A DNA stretch of 64,000 nucleotides, from positions 1-64,000 of the forward strand of contig JAJXXW010000049.1 in assembly GCA_021780905.1 (NCBI GenBank), given 5' to 3'. Positions 6,909-16,900 of the stretch are shown here, piece after piece (the first letter of the stretch is position 1; every line of letters starts with the position of its first letter). The DNA is from a bacterium. GTDB lineage: Bacteria > Verrucomicrobiota > Verrucomicrobiia > Limisphaerales > UBA11358. The notes beneath the pieces are model-generated. The model had not been told where the DNA came from. It did not search any database and was given only the letters and a program-made list of their open reading frames with translations. The translations under genes were made by a program, and so were the position numbers.

Positions 6909-9377
6909 ATGGCTAAAAACTTTTCCAGCTTCAGCAAGGCATTGCAAAAGGCCAGAACCGAAGAGGAGGTCAAACACGCCTACGCCGCCCATTTCGGGTT
7001 GGATTACGATACGGAATTTCGTCACGACCTTTATTCGCCGGAAATCTTTTTTGAATTCAAATTCTCCCGCAGCCTGCAAAAACGACACTCGCGCGCTGCC
7101 GTTCTTGCCCAAGTGATGTATTACGTCCGGCGGTTGCGGCTCGGTTATGCGGACAAGATTGTCCCGCCGGTGATCTGCATCGCGGACGGCCAGCACGCAT
7201 TTTTCACGGAAACAAAAAAGTGGCAGAAGTTTTACGGCAACGAGACAAAATATGACTGGGAACTCGCGCCCAGTCAGCCGGATGAAAAGCTGGTGGCCGA
7301 CCTGATGGCATTCAAAGAAACGGAAGCCATCAAGGTGTTTGACGTTCTTGAAGAGGCAGAATACGAGTTGTTCCGCCAGCATCTCACGGATAATCGCGCG
7401 GCACAGCTCACGCTCGATTTCCGGGTCAAGAAACTGATCACCGAGGAGAATTTTGAGGAGGTTTTTGATTATTGGAACAAGTGTTTCGGCGACGCCGTCC
7501 GCAACGGGACAAAATCCTCGCGCTACTTTTTGTGCGACATCCGGCCGGACGGTTCGACCTATGACCGGAAAGAAAACAAGGTGGTTTTCCACATCGGGCC
7601 GGAAGAAAACCGCGCCAAGAAAATCCTGCCGAAAGAATACGAATGGTTCTGGTCCAATTACGAAAAAATTTCCGATCCCGCCGCCCTCCGCAACATCCTG
7701 GCGAAAGTGGACCGGCTGACGGACGAACCGATTCGCCGCTTCACGGGAGAATTTTTCACGCCGGTGGCCTTTGCGCGCAAGGCGCATAGTTATTTGGAAA
7801 AGGTCATCGGGCCGAAATGGTGGACGAAAAATTACCGCCTTTGGGACATGGCGGCGGGCACGGGCAATCTGGAGTGGTTTCTGCCGGCGGACGCCTACAA
7901 AAGCATTTATCTCTCGACGCTGCATCACGAGGACGTGCAGCATTGCCAGCGGGTTTTCCCCGGCGCGACGGTTTTTCAATACGACTATTTGAATGACGAC
8001 GTGGAAGACTTGTTTGAGGGGCAGTCGCTGTTTGATCGTGGCAGCAAGAAGCCGGAAAATCTGCGGCGCGATCTTTATGACCCGAATCTCAAGTGGATCA
8101 TCTTCATCAATCCGCCGTTCGCCACGGCGCAAAAGGCGGGTTACTCCGGCGAGAGCAAGCAAAAGGTCAGCGACACAAAAATCCGCCCGCTCATGCACCA
8201 AGCCGACTTGGGCGAAGTCTCGCGCGAGCTGTTCGCCCAATTCTTGTTTCGCATTCGCAAAGAGTTTGCCGACAAATCGGCGCACCTCGGTTTGTTCTCC
8301 ACATTAAAATATGTCAACTCGAACAACGACCAAAAGTTTCGCGACAAAATCTTCCAATTCGGCTTTCAAAATGGCTTTGTGTTTTCGTCGGCAAATTTTT
8401 CCGGCACCCAGGCGGCAAATTCTTTTCCAGTCGGCTTCTTGGTCTGGGATTTGACGAAGCGCAAAAAACTGGAGGCACAAAAGATGGAAGTCACCGTGCT
8501 GGACGACGACACCAGCAAGATTGGCCGCAAGCTGATCGTCTCCGAACATCGCGACCGGTTTTTAAGCAAGTGGATTGACCGCCCGGACGCCACGGAAATC
8601 TTCCCGCCGCTCGGCAGCGCGATTTCCGTGAAAGGTGACAATACCGATGTCCGTGACCGAGTGGCCAAAGGTTTTCTGGCTTCGCTTATGTGCAATGGCA
8701 ACGACGTGCAGCACCACAACAACGTCGCGCTGCTCTCCGGCCCGTATGTGAGCGCGGGCGCGTTGTCGGTGACCCCGGAGAATTTCGACAAGGCGATGGT
8801 GGTTCATGCCGTGCGGAAGAACGTGAAGAAAAACTGGCTCAATGACCGCGACCAATTCCTGATGCCGGAAAAAAATCCCAGCATCCATTTCATTCGCCAA
8901 TGCACCGTGTGGAATCTCTTTGCCGATTCCAACCACACGGCCTCATTGCGGAATGTGGCTTACAAGGGGAAAATCTTTCAAATCCTCAATCACTTTTTCC
9001 CGTTCAAGGCTTCCGTCGTTAAGAAGTGGAAGATTTCCGATTCCGATATTGCGCGCTCGCTCACGCTCGACCCCGACGACCGCTTCGTCGCCAAATGGCT
9101 GCTGGAGCAAAAGCTGGATTCAGCCAGCGAGCGGCTTTTGGAAATCGGCCGGGAGATTTACCAAAGTTTTTTCGAGAATTTCAAAGACCTGCCGACCGCG
9201 AAATACAAGGTCGAGCATTGGGACGCCGGCTGGTGGCAAATCAAGCGCTGCCTCGTCGAAGCGGGTTTGGAGGCGGAACGATTGGACGAAGTTGAAGCCA
9301 TGAAAAAACAGTTGGGCGCGGAAATTAACAAGGGCACCTTGGATCTGGGGATCATTTCGTCTGCGGATTTATTCTGA
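6909..9377 (+). CDS. Single-chain restriction-modification-like protein (nuclease + N6-adenine methyltransferase)
   Basis: The 822-residue protein combines a putative N-terminal nuclease with a gamma-type N6-adenine methyltransferase. Residues 40-52 (D...EFKF), followed by a QVMYYVRRL helix, resemble the PD-(D/E)xK-like N-terminus of type IIG enzymes. FTGEFFTP (about 278) introduces the methyltransferase, with motif I DMAAGTGN (about 313) and catalytic motif IV NPPF (401-404). The C-terminal 350 residues would be target recognition. No separate REase, HsdS or BREX gene is adjacent, so a type IIG-like stand-alone system is the simplest reading. A methyltransferase-only or phage-defence helicase-less variant cannot be excluded. 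Confidence 0.75.
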   Translation: MAKNFSSFSKALQKARTEEEVKHAYAAHFGLDYDTEFRHDLYSPEIFFEFKFSRSLQKRHSRAAVLAQVMYYVRRLRLGYADKIVPPVICIADGQHAFFTETKKWQKFYGNETKYDWELAPSQPDEKLVADLMAFKETEAIKVFDVLEEAEYELFRQHLTDNRAAQLTLDFRVKKLITEENFEEVFDYWNKCFGDAVRNGTKSSRYFLCDIRPDGSTYDRKENKVVFHIGPEENRAKKILPKEYEWFWSNYEKISDPAALRNILAKVDRLTDEPIRRFTGEFFTPVAFARKAHSYLEKVIGPKWWTKNYRLWDMAAGTGNLEWFLPADAYKSIYLSTLHHEDVQHCQRVFPGATVFQYDYLNDDVEDLFEGQSLFDRGSKKPENLRRDLYDPNLKWIIFINPPFATAQKAGYSGESKQKVSDTKIRPLMHQADLGEVSRELFAQFLFRIRKEFADKSAHLGLFSTLKYVNSNNDQKFRDKIFQFGFQNGFVFSSANFSGTQAANSFPVGFLVWDLTKRKKLEAQKMEVTVLDDDTSKIGRKLIVSEHRDRFLSKWIDRPDATEIFPPLGSAISVKGDNTDVRDRVAKGFLASLMCNGNDVQHHNNVALLSGPYVSAGALSVTPENFDKAMVVHAVRKNVKKNWLNDRDQFLMPEKNPSIHFIRQCTVWNLFADSNHTASLRNVAYKGKIFQILNHFFPFKASVVKKWKISDSDIARSLTLDPDDRFVAKWLLEQKLDSASERLLEIGREIYQSFFENFKDLPTAKYKVEHWDAGWWQIKRCLVEAGLEAERLDEVEAMKKQLGAEINKGTLDLGIISSADLF

Positions 9378-9449
9378 TGCCGGTGTCCCCGGCTATTTTC
9401 ACCGTTCCCATGCTTGCCTGAAAACCAAAAACGGCTATACTTTGTGCGC

Positions 9450-9605
9450 ATGAAATTTGCCCTGGCCATCCTGACGTTTGTGCTGTTCGCCTTCTTCATC
9501 AGTTGGGGCATCATTGAAGTGCTCAAGGGCCGGCCGTGGCTGCTCATCGCCGCGCTCGGCGTGTTCCTCGGCACGTTCGTCAAATACGGCTGCCGGTCGC
9601 ACTGA
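9450..9605 (+). CDS. Small membrane protein, two TM segments
   Basis: The 51-residue protein consists almost entirely of two hydrophobic helices (about residues 3-24 and 29-46) joined by a short charged turn (EVLKGRPW), with a basic tail. I used the ATG at 9450 because the 12 upstream residues of the longer frame are charged and would precede an obvious membrane segment. It sits between the RM-like gene and a convergent protease gene. No family is recognised; expression is not certain. Confidence 0.5.
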   Translation: MKFALAILTFVLFAFFISWGIIEVLKGRPWLLIAALGVFLGTFVKYGCRSH

Positions 9606-9642
9606 CCTTGCGGTTGGCCACCGGTTTCCACCGCTTCTTTTT

Positions 9643-11004
9643 TCACTTCGCCGGCACGGAAAATCGCTGCTGCATGGCGGCATAAATCTGCGCCCAAGTC
9701 TGGTTGCCATTGCTTTTCGCGCCCGCCGCAATTCCCGTGGCCAACGCCGTCGCCGGCGACGTGCCCTGCACCAGCCACGCCGTGTCGCCCAGATAAACCA
9801 CACTCGAACCGGGCAGGGCGATGGCGGTGCCCGCGCCGTAATTGGAATAAGGTGCCAACTGGCTGCCCTGTGTGGCAGCCACGGCGATGACCCCGGAATC
9901 CGCCGCCGGATAATTCACCGTGTTCGCGCCGCCGTTGCCCGTCGCCGCAAAAATGATGATGCCTTTCGCCAGCAATTGGCTGACAAAATCGTTAAGCACC
10001 GGGCTGTCCCCCGAACCGCCGGAGCTAATGTTGATGAAATTGGCACCGTTGTTGGCCACGGCTTGCAAGCCGAGGATCAAATTCCACGTCGTGGCCGTCT
10101 CGCTGTTGCCGTAAATATCAGCCGCCACGACCTGTGCCGAAACGCTCCCTTGGGCGGCGAGACCTTGGGCCAAAGTTTGCAGCATGCTTTCCCCGTGCGT
10201 GGGAGAATTGCCATTGACGGCGGCGTCGCCGGCAATTGAAATCTGTTGGACCACCAGCTTGTCTGCATCCGTGCCTGAAGGTTGCAGCGCCGTGTCCACC
10301 AGGCCGACGATGACGCGGCCGTTGTCGTTGGGCGGATTGAGCGTGAGCGAAACCGGACCAACCGGCGCATTCGCGATTTTCTGCACGGGTGCCGGCGGAT
10401 CGAGAATGTAATTATATTCGACGGCAGCCACGTCGGCGTTGGATTGCAACTGCCCCAGTGCGGCATCCGTGGCGGCGGCGTCGGCAAATTGCAGGCGGTA
10501 GATGCCCAGTTTGTCGTCGCGCCCGACGACTTTGGCGCCGAGCGCTTTCGCCAGCGCGTCAATATCCGTGCCGGGCTTGACCTTCAGGATGAGTTCGTTG
10601 GGGACGTGCCGGGCCACGGTTGCGGCATTCGTCGAGGCGACCTTGATCCGCTGCGTGGCGGCGTGCATGGTGGTGGCAAAAACGTAAAGGTAATCCGCCT
10701 CGTTGGTCTTGGGCACGTAGGCAAAATTCAAGTCGCCGAGCAATTTCTTCAGCGCCTCGCCGGAGGACAGCCGGGAAAACTTCACGTCGGCTTTGCGGTC
10801 AATGCCCGGCTCGACGAAGATGTGCCAGCCGGTCTGGTGCGCGATGTCGGTGAGCAGCGGCCAGAGCGGTTCGCCGTGCAGGTCGGCGGAAACCTTGTCC
10901 GCAGCAACCTGCCAAACCAGCGCGTTGGGGGGCGTCGCCGCGCGGACAATCCCCCCGCCGCCCAGCAGCAGGATGACGAGGAATATGGCTTTGAGGCGGA
11001 ACAT
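9643..11004 (-). CDS. Secreted STN-domain subtilase (peptidase S8)
   Basis: The 453-residue protein starts with a signal peptide (1-22). Residues about 36-97 resemble the STN (secretin/TonB short N-terminal) domain. A fervidolysin-like propeptide (about 134-200) follows, then an S8 catalytic domain with Asp237 (GLVDTAL), His270 (THGES), oxyanion Asn357 (AATGNGG) and Ser416 (GTSPATA). All catalytic residues are present, though the His motif (HGES) and Ser motif (GTSPA) depart from HGTH and GTSMA. An STN domain ahead of a subtilase is unusual; it may dock the enzyme at the outer membrane or a secretin. The gene lies 47 bases downstream of rfbB on the same strand. Confidence 0.8.
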   Translation of the reverse strand: MFRLKAIFLVILLLGGGGIVRAATPPNALVWQVAADKVSADLHGEPLWPLLTDIAHQTGWHIFVEPGIDRKADVKFSRLSSGEALKKLLGDLNFAYVPKTNEADYLYVFATTMHAATQRIKVASTNAATVARHVPNELILKVKPGTDIDALAKALGAKVVGRDDKLGIYRLQFADAAATDAALGQLQSNADVAAVEYNYILDPPAPVQKIANAPVGPVSLTLNPPNDNGRVIVGLVDTALQPSGTDADKLVVQQISIAGDAAVNGNSPTHGESMLQTLAQGLAAQGSVSAQVVAADIYGNSETATTWNLILGLQAVANNGANFINISSGGSGDSPVLNDFVSQLLAKGIIIFAATGNGGANTVNYPAADSGVIAVAATQGSQLAPYSNYGAGTAIALPGSSVVYLGDTAWLVQGTSPATALATGIAAGAKSNGNQTWAQIYAAMQQRFSVPAK

Positions 11005-11051
11005 TTTTAATCCGTTGTTAGATGTGATGAGGGGGCAATCTGTTCACAACT

Positions 11052-12071
11052 TTATTTCTTCAGGACGGATTTCACCCAGTCCTGATTGTCAATATACCAG
11101 CGAATGGTCTCGCGAATGCCGTCCTCGAACCGGTGCGCCGGCGTCCAGCCAAGCTCGCGCTGAATCTTCGTGGCGTCAATCGCATAACGGCGGTCGTGGC
11201 CGGGCCGGTCCTGGACGAAGGAAATCAGCCGGCGTGAATTGCCGCCCAAACCCGGAAGGAATTCATCAATCGTGTCGCAGATCAACTGCACGATGTGGAG
11301 GTTGGCCCATTCATTGTGGCCGCCAACGTTGTAAGTCTTGCCAAGTTTGCCCTGGCGCAAAACCGTCCAGAGCGCCTCCGCATGATCACGGACGTAGAGC
11401 CAGTCCCGCACATTCAAGCCGTCGCCGTAAACGGGCACCGGCTTGCGCGCGAGAATGCTTTGAATGACGACGGGAATGAGTTTTTCCGGAAACTGAAACG
11501 GCCCGTAATTGTTCGAGCAGTTCGTGATGACGGTGTCGAGGCCGTAGGTGTGATGATAGGCGCGGACCAGAAAATCACTCGATGCCTTGCTGGCGGAATA
11601 CGGCGAGTTTGGCGCGTAGGGCGTGGTCTCGGTGAACAGTCCGGTGGCGCCCAGCGAACCGTAAACCTCGTCCGTCGAGACGTGATGGAACTTTGCGCTT
11701 TGGATTTTGGACTTCGGGCTCAACCAACACTCGCGACACGCCTCCAGCAGATTAAAAGTGCCAAGGATGTTCGTGGAAATGAAATCGCCCGGCCCGGTGA
11801 TGGACCGGTCCACATGGGATTCCGCCGCGAGGTGCATGACGTGCGTGATGGCGTGCTGCCGCACGACGCGCAAGGTCGCCGCCTTGTCGCGCAAATCCAC
11901 CCGCTCAAAAACATATTTCGGATGGTGTGCGACTTTCTCCAGATTTTCCAGCCGCCCGGCGTAAGTCAGGCAGTCCAGATTGACGAGCTTTGCGATCTGT
12001 GGGTCGTCAATGACATGGTGAATCAGATTGGATCCGATGAAGCCCGCGCCGCCGGTGATGAGTAAATTCAT
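11052..12071 (-). CDS. rfbB: dTDP-glucose 4,6-dehydratase
   Basis: RfbB converts dTDP-glucose to dTDP-4-keto-6-deoxyglucose. The 339-residue extended SDR has the NAD-binding TGGAGFIGS (6-14), the catalytic STDEVYG (132-138) with Asp-Glu typical of 4,6-dehydratases, and YxxxK (Tyr158, Lys162). It is the third gene of a minus-strand set starting with rfbA, after a 90-base gap. The operon makes dTDP-deoxysugars such as dTDP-rhamnose for envelope polysaccharide, although no rfbC epimerase is present here. Confidence 0.95.
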   Translation of the reverse strand: MNLLITGGAGFIGSNLIHHVIDDPQIAKLVNLDCLTYAGRLENLEKVAHHPKYVFERVDLRDKAATLRVVRQHAITHVMHLAAESHVDRSITGPGDFISTNILGTFNLLEACRECWLSPKSKIQSAKFHHVSTDEVYGSLGATGLFTETTPYAPNSPYSASKASSDFLVRAYHHTYGLDTVITNCSNNYGPFQFPEKLIPVVIQSILARKPVPVYGDGLNVRDWLYVRDHAEALWTVLRQGKLGKTYNVGGHNEWANLHIVQLICDTIDEFLPGLGGNSRRLISFVQDRPGHDRRYAIDATKIQRELGWTPAHRFEDGIRETIRWYIDNQDWVKSVLKK

Positions 12072-12161
12072 TTTTTAGAAACAGATTTTCACAGATGAAA
12101 TGGAGATGAAGACAAAACCGCGTTTGAACAAAACCTGCGTTTCATCAGTGCCATCTGTGGC

Positions 12162-13112
12162 TCAATTTTCAAGTTTCCAGTTTTTCAAGGAATCTTCCAG
12201 CGCCTCCTCGACGCCGCGCATCTGCACGCCCGTCGCCAGCAGCTTGGACACGTCCATCACGCAATTGGAACGCGGCGTCTTGGCCGCCAGCTTGTAAAAC
12301 TCGGCATCATTTTCCCAAAACTCAAACCGTCGCGCCGGTTTCAAAAACTTCTCAATCTGCTTCACCACGTGCCGCGTGGTGACGTAGCCGGGATTGGTCA
12401 CGTTGTAGATGCCGAACGGCGCGCGCCGTTCCCACGTGTCGAGACAGGCTTTCACAAAATCCGCGCGATGTGAAATGGAATTCACGTTGTCATAAACCTT
12501 CGCGTAACGCTGCACCTTGCTCAGATAATTTCGCTGGTTGTCGAATTCGTCGAACGGAATCCGCAACCGCCAAATGTAGCTCTGGCCGATGCCGGCAATC
12601 GCCTCCTCGCCCAGCGCCTTGCTGCCGCTGTAAAAACTGCAAGGGCCGTCGCGGAAAGAAAAGTTGGGCGCATCGTTTTCGGTGAAGCCGAGGATGGCCG
12701 GAGATTTTTGTTCGGCCAGCGCATGAAGTTCGGGCTGCGTCATGTCCTTTTCAACGCGCACCCTTCCGGGTTCGGATATTTTCGCGCCGTTGAAAATGCA
12801 GCCGCTGGAAACATGCCCCCACGGGAGGTTCGCCGCCGCGCAGGCGTGGGCGATGGTCTGCGGCAGCAGCGCGTTGCCCGCGAGCGTGCCCGCCTTGTCC
12901 AGTTCGCAGGCGTCCACGTTCGGCTTGCCGGTGTGGCCGGCGGCGTTGATGACAAACGACGGCCGATTCGCTCTCAAATATTCCAGCAGCAAATCAAAGC
13001 GCGCATAATCCACCTGCTTGCGCGCGAGCGGAACAAAACCAATGTTGCGGCGTTGCAATTCGCTGGCGAACGCCCCGCCGATGTAACCACTGGCACCAAG
13101 AAGAAAAATCAT
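12162..13112 (-). CDS. RmlD-like sugar-nucleotide reductase
   Basis: The 316-residue SDR has an N-terminal GASGYIGGAF nucleotide-binding loop and a YSGSK active-site pair near residues 162-166. It belongs to the broad RmlD/dTDP-4-dehydrorhamnose reductase group, but its loop layout resembles the C-terminal reductase part of plant RHM enzymes more than classical RfbD. It starts 1 base past the rfbA stop, so it is translationally coupled. The likely job is the final reduction (possibly with 3,5-epimerisation) of a dTDP-4-keto-6-deoxysugar, which would explain the missing rfbC. The exact product is inferred. Confidence 0.8.
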   Translation of the reverse strand: MIFLLGASGYIGGAFASELQRRNIGFVPLARKQVDYARFDLLLEYLRANRPSFVINAAGHTGKPNVDACELDKAGTLAGNALLPQTIAHACAAANLPWGHVSSGCIFNGAKISEPGRVRVEKDMTQPELHALAEQKSPAILGFTENDAPNFSFRDGPCSFYSGSKALGEEAIAGIGQSYIWRLRIPFDEFDNQRNYLSKVQRYAKVYDNVNSISHRADFVKACLDTWERRAPFGIYNVTNPGYVTTRHVVKQIEKFLKPARRFEFWENDAEFYKLAAKTPRSNCVMDVSKLLATGVQMRGVEEALEDSLKNWKLEN

Positions 13113-13113
13113 A

Positions 13114-13995
13114 CTATTTTTTCAACCGCTTCGCCTCGGCCACGACTTCAGTTTCCAGATACGCGCGGTATTCGCAGTTCGGCATGGCGTTGACAATCCT
13201 TTCCAACTGCGCGAGCGACGCCAGCCCGTTGCGGAACGCCGCCTCCTCGGGGCAGCCGATCTTGATGCCTGCGCGTTTCTCAATGGTCTGCACATAGGCG
13301 CTGGCCTCGTGCAGGCTGCTGCTGGTGCCGGCGTCCAGCCACGCGAAGCCGCGGTTCAGCCGCTGCACGCGCAACGTGCCGCGCCGCAGATACTCGACGT
13401 TCACCGCCGTGATTTCCAGTTCGCCGCGCGCGGAAGGCTTCAGGTTTTTCGTGATGGCGACGACTTCGTTGTCGTAAATGTAAAGGCCGGGGACAGCGTA
13501 ATTGCTCTTGGGCGACTTGGGTTTTTCCTCGATGGACATCGCCTTGCCCTTGGCGTCAAACTCCACCACGCCGTAGCGTTCGGGGTCGTTGACGTGGTAA
13601 CCAAAAATGGTCGCGCCAGACTTGAAATCCGCAAACGCCTTTTGGAACGTGTCGCCGCCGTAGAAAATGTTGTCACCAAGAATCAGCGTCACGGAATCCT
13701 GGCCGATGAAAGTCTCCGCGATCAGGAACGCCTGCGCGATGCCCGCCGGCTTTTCCTGCTCGCGGTAGTCAATCGTCACGCCGAAGCGGGAGCCGTCGCC
13801 CAGCAGTTGCCGGAAGCGCGGCAGATCGGCCGGCGTGGAAATCAGGCACAGTTCGCGAATGCCGCCCTCGATCAGCGTCGTGAGCGGATAATAAACCATT
13901 GGCTTGTCAAACACCGGCTGAAGCTGCTTGCTCGCGACCAGCGTGAGCGGATACAGCCGCGACCCGGTGCCGCCGGCGAGGATGATGCCTTTCAT
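13114..13995 (-). CDS. rfbA: Glucose-1-phosphate thymidylyltransferase
   Basis: RfbA joins dTTP and glucose-1-phosphate to give dTDP-glucose, the first step of deoxysugar synthesis. The 293-residue length is normal. The nucleotidyltransferase signature MKGIILAGGTGSRLYPLT opens the protein. The DKPMVYYPL substrate loop, the LGDNIFYG metal/product site and EEKP are present. It heads the rfbA/rmlD-like/rfbB operon. Confidence 0.96.
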   Translation of the reverse strand: MKGIILAGGTGSRLYPLTLVASKQLQPVFDKPMVYYPLTTLIEGGIRELCLISTPADLPRFRQLLGDGSRFGVTIDYREQEKPAGIAQAFLIAETFIGQDSVTLILGDNIFYGGDTFQKAFADFKSGATIFGYHVNDPERYGVVEFDAKGKAMSIEEKPKSPKSNYAVPGLYIYDNEVVAITKNLKPSARGELEITAVNVEYLRRGTLRVQRLNRGFAWLDAGTSSSLHEASAYVQTIEKRAGIKIGCPEEAAFRNGLASLAQLERIVNAMPNCEYRAYLETEVVAEAKRLKK

Positions 13996-14364
13996 TTGCA
14001 GAAAGCGTAAAGACTCCGCGCGGAAATGGAAATGCGAAAACTCAATCCTAGAAAAGAAATGCGCTACGAGCTACGGATATTAGCCCGGTGTTGACGCGCC
14101 GGTGGCCGTGCGCAAGCACCTACGCCGGGGAATCGTCCCGCATAACCGTTTCCTTCTCCGCATCGGATGGGGAGAAGGTGGCCGCAGGCCGGATGAGGTG
14201 CGCCAAACGAGGAGAGGACTGGGGTGAGGAGGGAATACCACCAACCGCCGTTCCGCACAACGGGCCGGACGCAAGTATAATTCCACCGGATGCAAAAAAT
14301 TAGCCCGCACGAGTGGTGCGGGCCAAATGATTTTACAAAAAACCGCGCGCGGAAAATTCGCCGC
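13996..14364. other. Intergenic region between rfbA and clpC
   Basis: About 370 bases without a gene. It holds a purine-rich stretch with the short inverted repeat CCTTCTCC/GGAGAAGG (about 14151-14175) and a GTTTGGCGC-type low-complexity run, followed by the clpC terminator. The rfbA promoter is not here, since rfbA is transcribed toward lower coordinates and begins at 13995, so its 5' signals lie in 13996-14090. No ORF with family features was found. Confidence 0.5.
14285..14325 (-). terminator. Rho-independent terminator of clpC
   Basis: On the minus strand GCCCGCAC and GTGCGGGC (14323-14316 and 14310-14303) form a perfect 8-bp stem around CACTC, followed by TAATTTTTTG. It starts about 40 bases past the clpC stop. 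Confidence 0.85.
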
Positions 14365-16878
14365 TCAACTCGCGACCGCATCCGTGGCGGCGGGCTGCTG
14401 CGTGAACTCCAGCTTGTCCGCGCCGGCGGTGACGGTGATGAGTTCGCCCTCGTGCAGCGCGCCCTTGAGGATTTCCTCGGCCAGCGGGTCCTCGAAGAAG
14501 CGCTCGACGGCGCGGCGCATCGGCCGCGCGCCGTATTGCGGGTCGTAGCCCTTCTCCACGAGAAATTCCTTCGCCTTCTCGTCCAGCTCCAGCCTGAGGT
14601 TTTTCTTCCGCAGACGTTCCAAGACTTTTTCCACCTCCAGCCCGAGAATCTGGATGAGGTCGGGCTTCGTGAACGAACGGAACACGATGGCATCGTCCAG
14701 CCGGTTCAAAAATTCCGGGCGGAATGTCTTCTTGGCTTCTTCCAAAACGCGTTCGCGCGCCTTCTCGTAAGTGGCCTCGTCGGTGATGGGCGCAAAGCCG
14801 AGCGTGGACGACTTGCGCAGCGTGTCCGAGCCGACGTTTGAGGTCATCAGAATGATCGTATTGCGGAAATTCACGATGCGCCCCATGCTGTCGGTCAATT
14901 TGCCCTCTTCCAAAATCTGCAACAGCATGTTCCACACATCGGGATGCGCCTTCTCGATTTCGTCGAAGAGCACGACGGAATACGGATTGCGCCGCACTTT
15001 TTCCGTGAGCTGGCCGCCTTCCTCGTAGCCGACGTAGCCGGGCGGCGAACCGACGAGGCGGGAGACGTTGAATTTCTCCATGTATTCGCTCATGTCGAGC
15101 TGGATGAGCGATTTCGCGTCGCCGAACATCTGTTCGGCGAGGGTTTTCGCCAGCAAAGTCTTGCCCACACCGGTCGGACCGAGCAGGAGAAACGTGCCAA
15201 TCGGCCGGCGCGGGTCTTTCAAATCGGCGCGCGAACGTTTCAACGCCTTGCACAAGGCGGACACGGCCTCGCGCTGGCCGACGACGACTTTTTCCATCTC
15301 GCCTTCAATCGTGACCAGGCGCGACATTTCATCCTGGCCCATGCGCTTGAGCGGAATGCCCGTCCACTTGGCGACCACCTGCAAAATTTCGTCCTCGCCG
15401 ACCACGACGCGCTTCTCATCGCCCTTTGCGCGCCATTCCTTGAGCAGGGTTTCCAGTTTTTCTTTCGCCTGTTTTTCCTGGTCGCGCATTTTCGCCGCGC
15501 CCTCAAAATCCTGGTTCTTGATCGAGCTTTCTTTTTTGCCCTTGATGACTTCGATTTCGGCCTCCTGCGCCTTGATTTCCGGCGGGCGTGTCATCGTCGT
15601 GATGCGCGCCCGCGAACCGGCCTCGTCCAAAACGTCAATCGCCTTGTCCGGCAGAAACCGGTCGGTGATGTAACGGTCGGACAGTTTCACGGAAGCGGCC
15701 ACGGCGTCATCGGTGAACTCCGCCTTGTGGTGCTCCTCGTATTTATGGCGCAGGCCTTTCAAAATCGCAATCGCATCCTCGATGGACGGCGCCTCAACTT
15801 TCACCGACTGGAACCGGCGCTCCAGCGCGGCGTCCTTCTCGATGTATTTGCGGTATTCGTTCATCGTCGTCGCGCCAACGCACTGCATCTCGCCGCGCGA
15901 AAGCGCCGGTTTGATGATGTTGCTGGCGTCCATCGTGCCTTCGGCGCTACCCGCGCCGACAATGGTGTGCAATTCGTCAATGAACAGGATGATGTTTTTC
16001 GCGCGGCGGATTTCATCCATGACCGCCTTGATGCGCTCCTCGAACTGGCCGCGATATTTCGTGCCGGCGACCATCAGCGCGAGGTCGAGCGTGATGACGC
16101 GCTTGTTCAGCAAAATTTCCGGCACGTTGCCCGCCGTGATTTCCTGCGCCAGACCTTCGACGATGGCCGTCTTGCCGACGCCCGCCTCGCCGAGCAGCAC
16201 CGGATTGTTTTTCGTGCGCCGGCAGAGAATCTGGATGACGCGCTCGATTTCATTTTTGCGGCCGATGACCGGGTCCATGTCGCCTTTGCGCGCGATTTCC
16301 GTGAGGTCGCGGCCAAACGCCTTGAGCGCGGGGGTCTTCACTTCGCCCTTCTTTTCGCCGGCGGCCGCAGGTTGTTTTTCCGGTGCCGGCTCGCCCGGCG
16401 GTTGCTCCTCGCCGGGTTGCCCGGCAAAATTCGGATCCAGTTCCTTCAGCACACGCTGCCGCGCTTCCTCGATGTCCACGTCCAGCGCCCGCAAAACTTT
16501 CGCCGCCACGCCGTCGCCTTCGCGCAGCAGGCCGAGCAGCAGATGTTCCGTGCCGACGTAGGTGTGGTTGAGATTTTTCGCCTCCCGCTGCGCCAGCGCG
16601 ATGACTTTTTTCACGCGCGGCGTGTAGGGAATGTTGCCGACCATTTTCTGGTCGGGGCCGGAGCCGACCTGCTTCTCAACCTCGATGCGCACGCTGTCGA
16701 GGTCAATGCCCATGCTCTGCAGCACGTTGACCGCGACGCCCTGGCCCAGCTTGATCAGGCCGAGCAAAAGATGTTCCGTGCCCAGAAAGTTGTGGTTCAG
16801 GCGGTCGGCTTCCTTGCGCGCGAGCGCGAGCACCTGCTGCGCCCGCGGCGTAAAATTACTCATGGCTTCATCGCTCAT
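14365..16878 (-). CDS. clpC: ATP-dependent Clp protease ATP-binding subunit ClpC
   Basis: ClpC is the hexameric AAA+ unfoldase that feeds ClpP. The 837-residue protein has two N-terminal Clp-N repeats ([20 protein letters not shown] and the second near residue 85), AAA domain 1 (GEAGVGKTA), a central UVR motif around residues 440-470 that distinguishes ClpC from ClpB, and AAA domain 2 (GPTGVGKT) with the D2-small domain. A second ATG 5 codons in (16863) gives the more usual [10 protein letters not shown] start; both are plausible. The gene is monocistronic with a strong terminator, and a 17-bp palindrome sits just upstream. Confidence 0.95.
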   Translation of the reverse strand: MSDEAMSNFTPRAQQVLALARKEADRLNHNFLGTEHLLLGLIKLGQGVAVNVLQSMGIDLDSVRIEVEKQVGSGPDQKMVGNIPYTPRVKKVIALAQREAKNLNHTYVGTEHLLLGLLREGDGVAAKVLRALDVDIEEARQRVLKELDPNFAGQPGEEQPPGEPAPEKQPAAAGEKKGEVKTPALKAFGRDLTEIARKGDMDPVIGRKNEIERVIQILCRRTKNNPVLLGEAGVGKTAIVEGLAQEITAGNVPEILLNKRVITLDLALMVAGTKYRGQFEERIKAVMDEIRRAKNIILFIDELHTIVGAGSAEGTMDASNIIKPALSRGEMQCVGATTMNEYRKYIEKDAALERRFQSVKVEAPSIEDAIAILKGLRHKYEEHHKAEFTDDAVAASVKLSDRYITDRFLPDKAIDVLDEAGSRARITTMTRPPEIKAQEAEIEVIKGKKESSIKNQDFEGAAKMRDQEKQAKEKLETLLKEWRAKGDEKRVVVGEDEILQVVAKWTGIPLKRMGQDEMSRLVTIEGEMEKVVVGQREAVSALCKALKRSRADLKDPRRPIGTFLLLGPTGVGKTLLAKTLAEQMFGDAKSLIQLDMSEYMEKFNVSRLVGSPPGYVGYEEGGQLTEKVRRNPYSVVLFDEIEKAHPDVWNMLLQILEEGKLTDSMGRIVNFRNTIILMTSNVGSDTLRKSSTLGFAPITDEATYEKARERVLEEAKKTFRPEFLNRLDDAIVFRSFTKPDLIQILGLEVEKVLERLRKKNLRLELDEKAKEFLVEKGYDPQYGARPMRRAVERFFEDPLAEEILKGALHEGELITVTAGADKLEFTQQPAATDAVAS

Positions 16879-16900
16879 ACTGGATTTATTTTGCTACGGA

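Noticed and set aside
6594-8285. 563-codon minus-strand open frame
   Set aside because: Antisense to acs and the restriction-modification gene; no motif.
14100-14230. Purine-rich repeat-like tract suspected as a CRISPR or VNTR
   Set aside because: No regular repeat-spacer structure; only a short inverted repeat.
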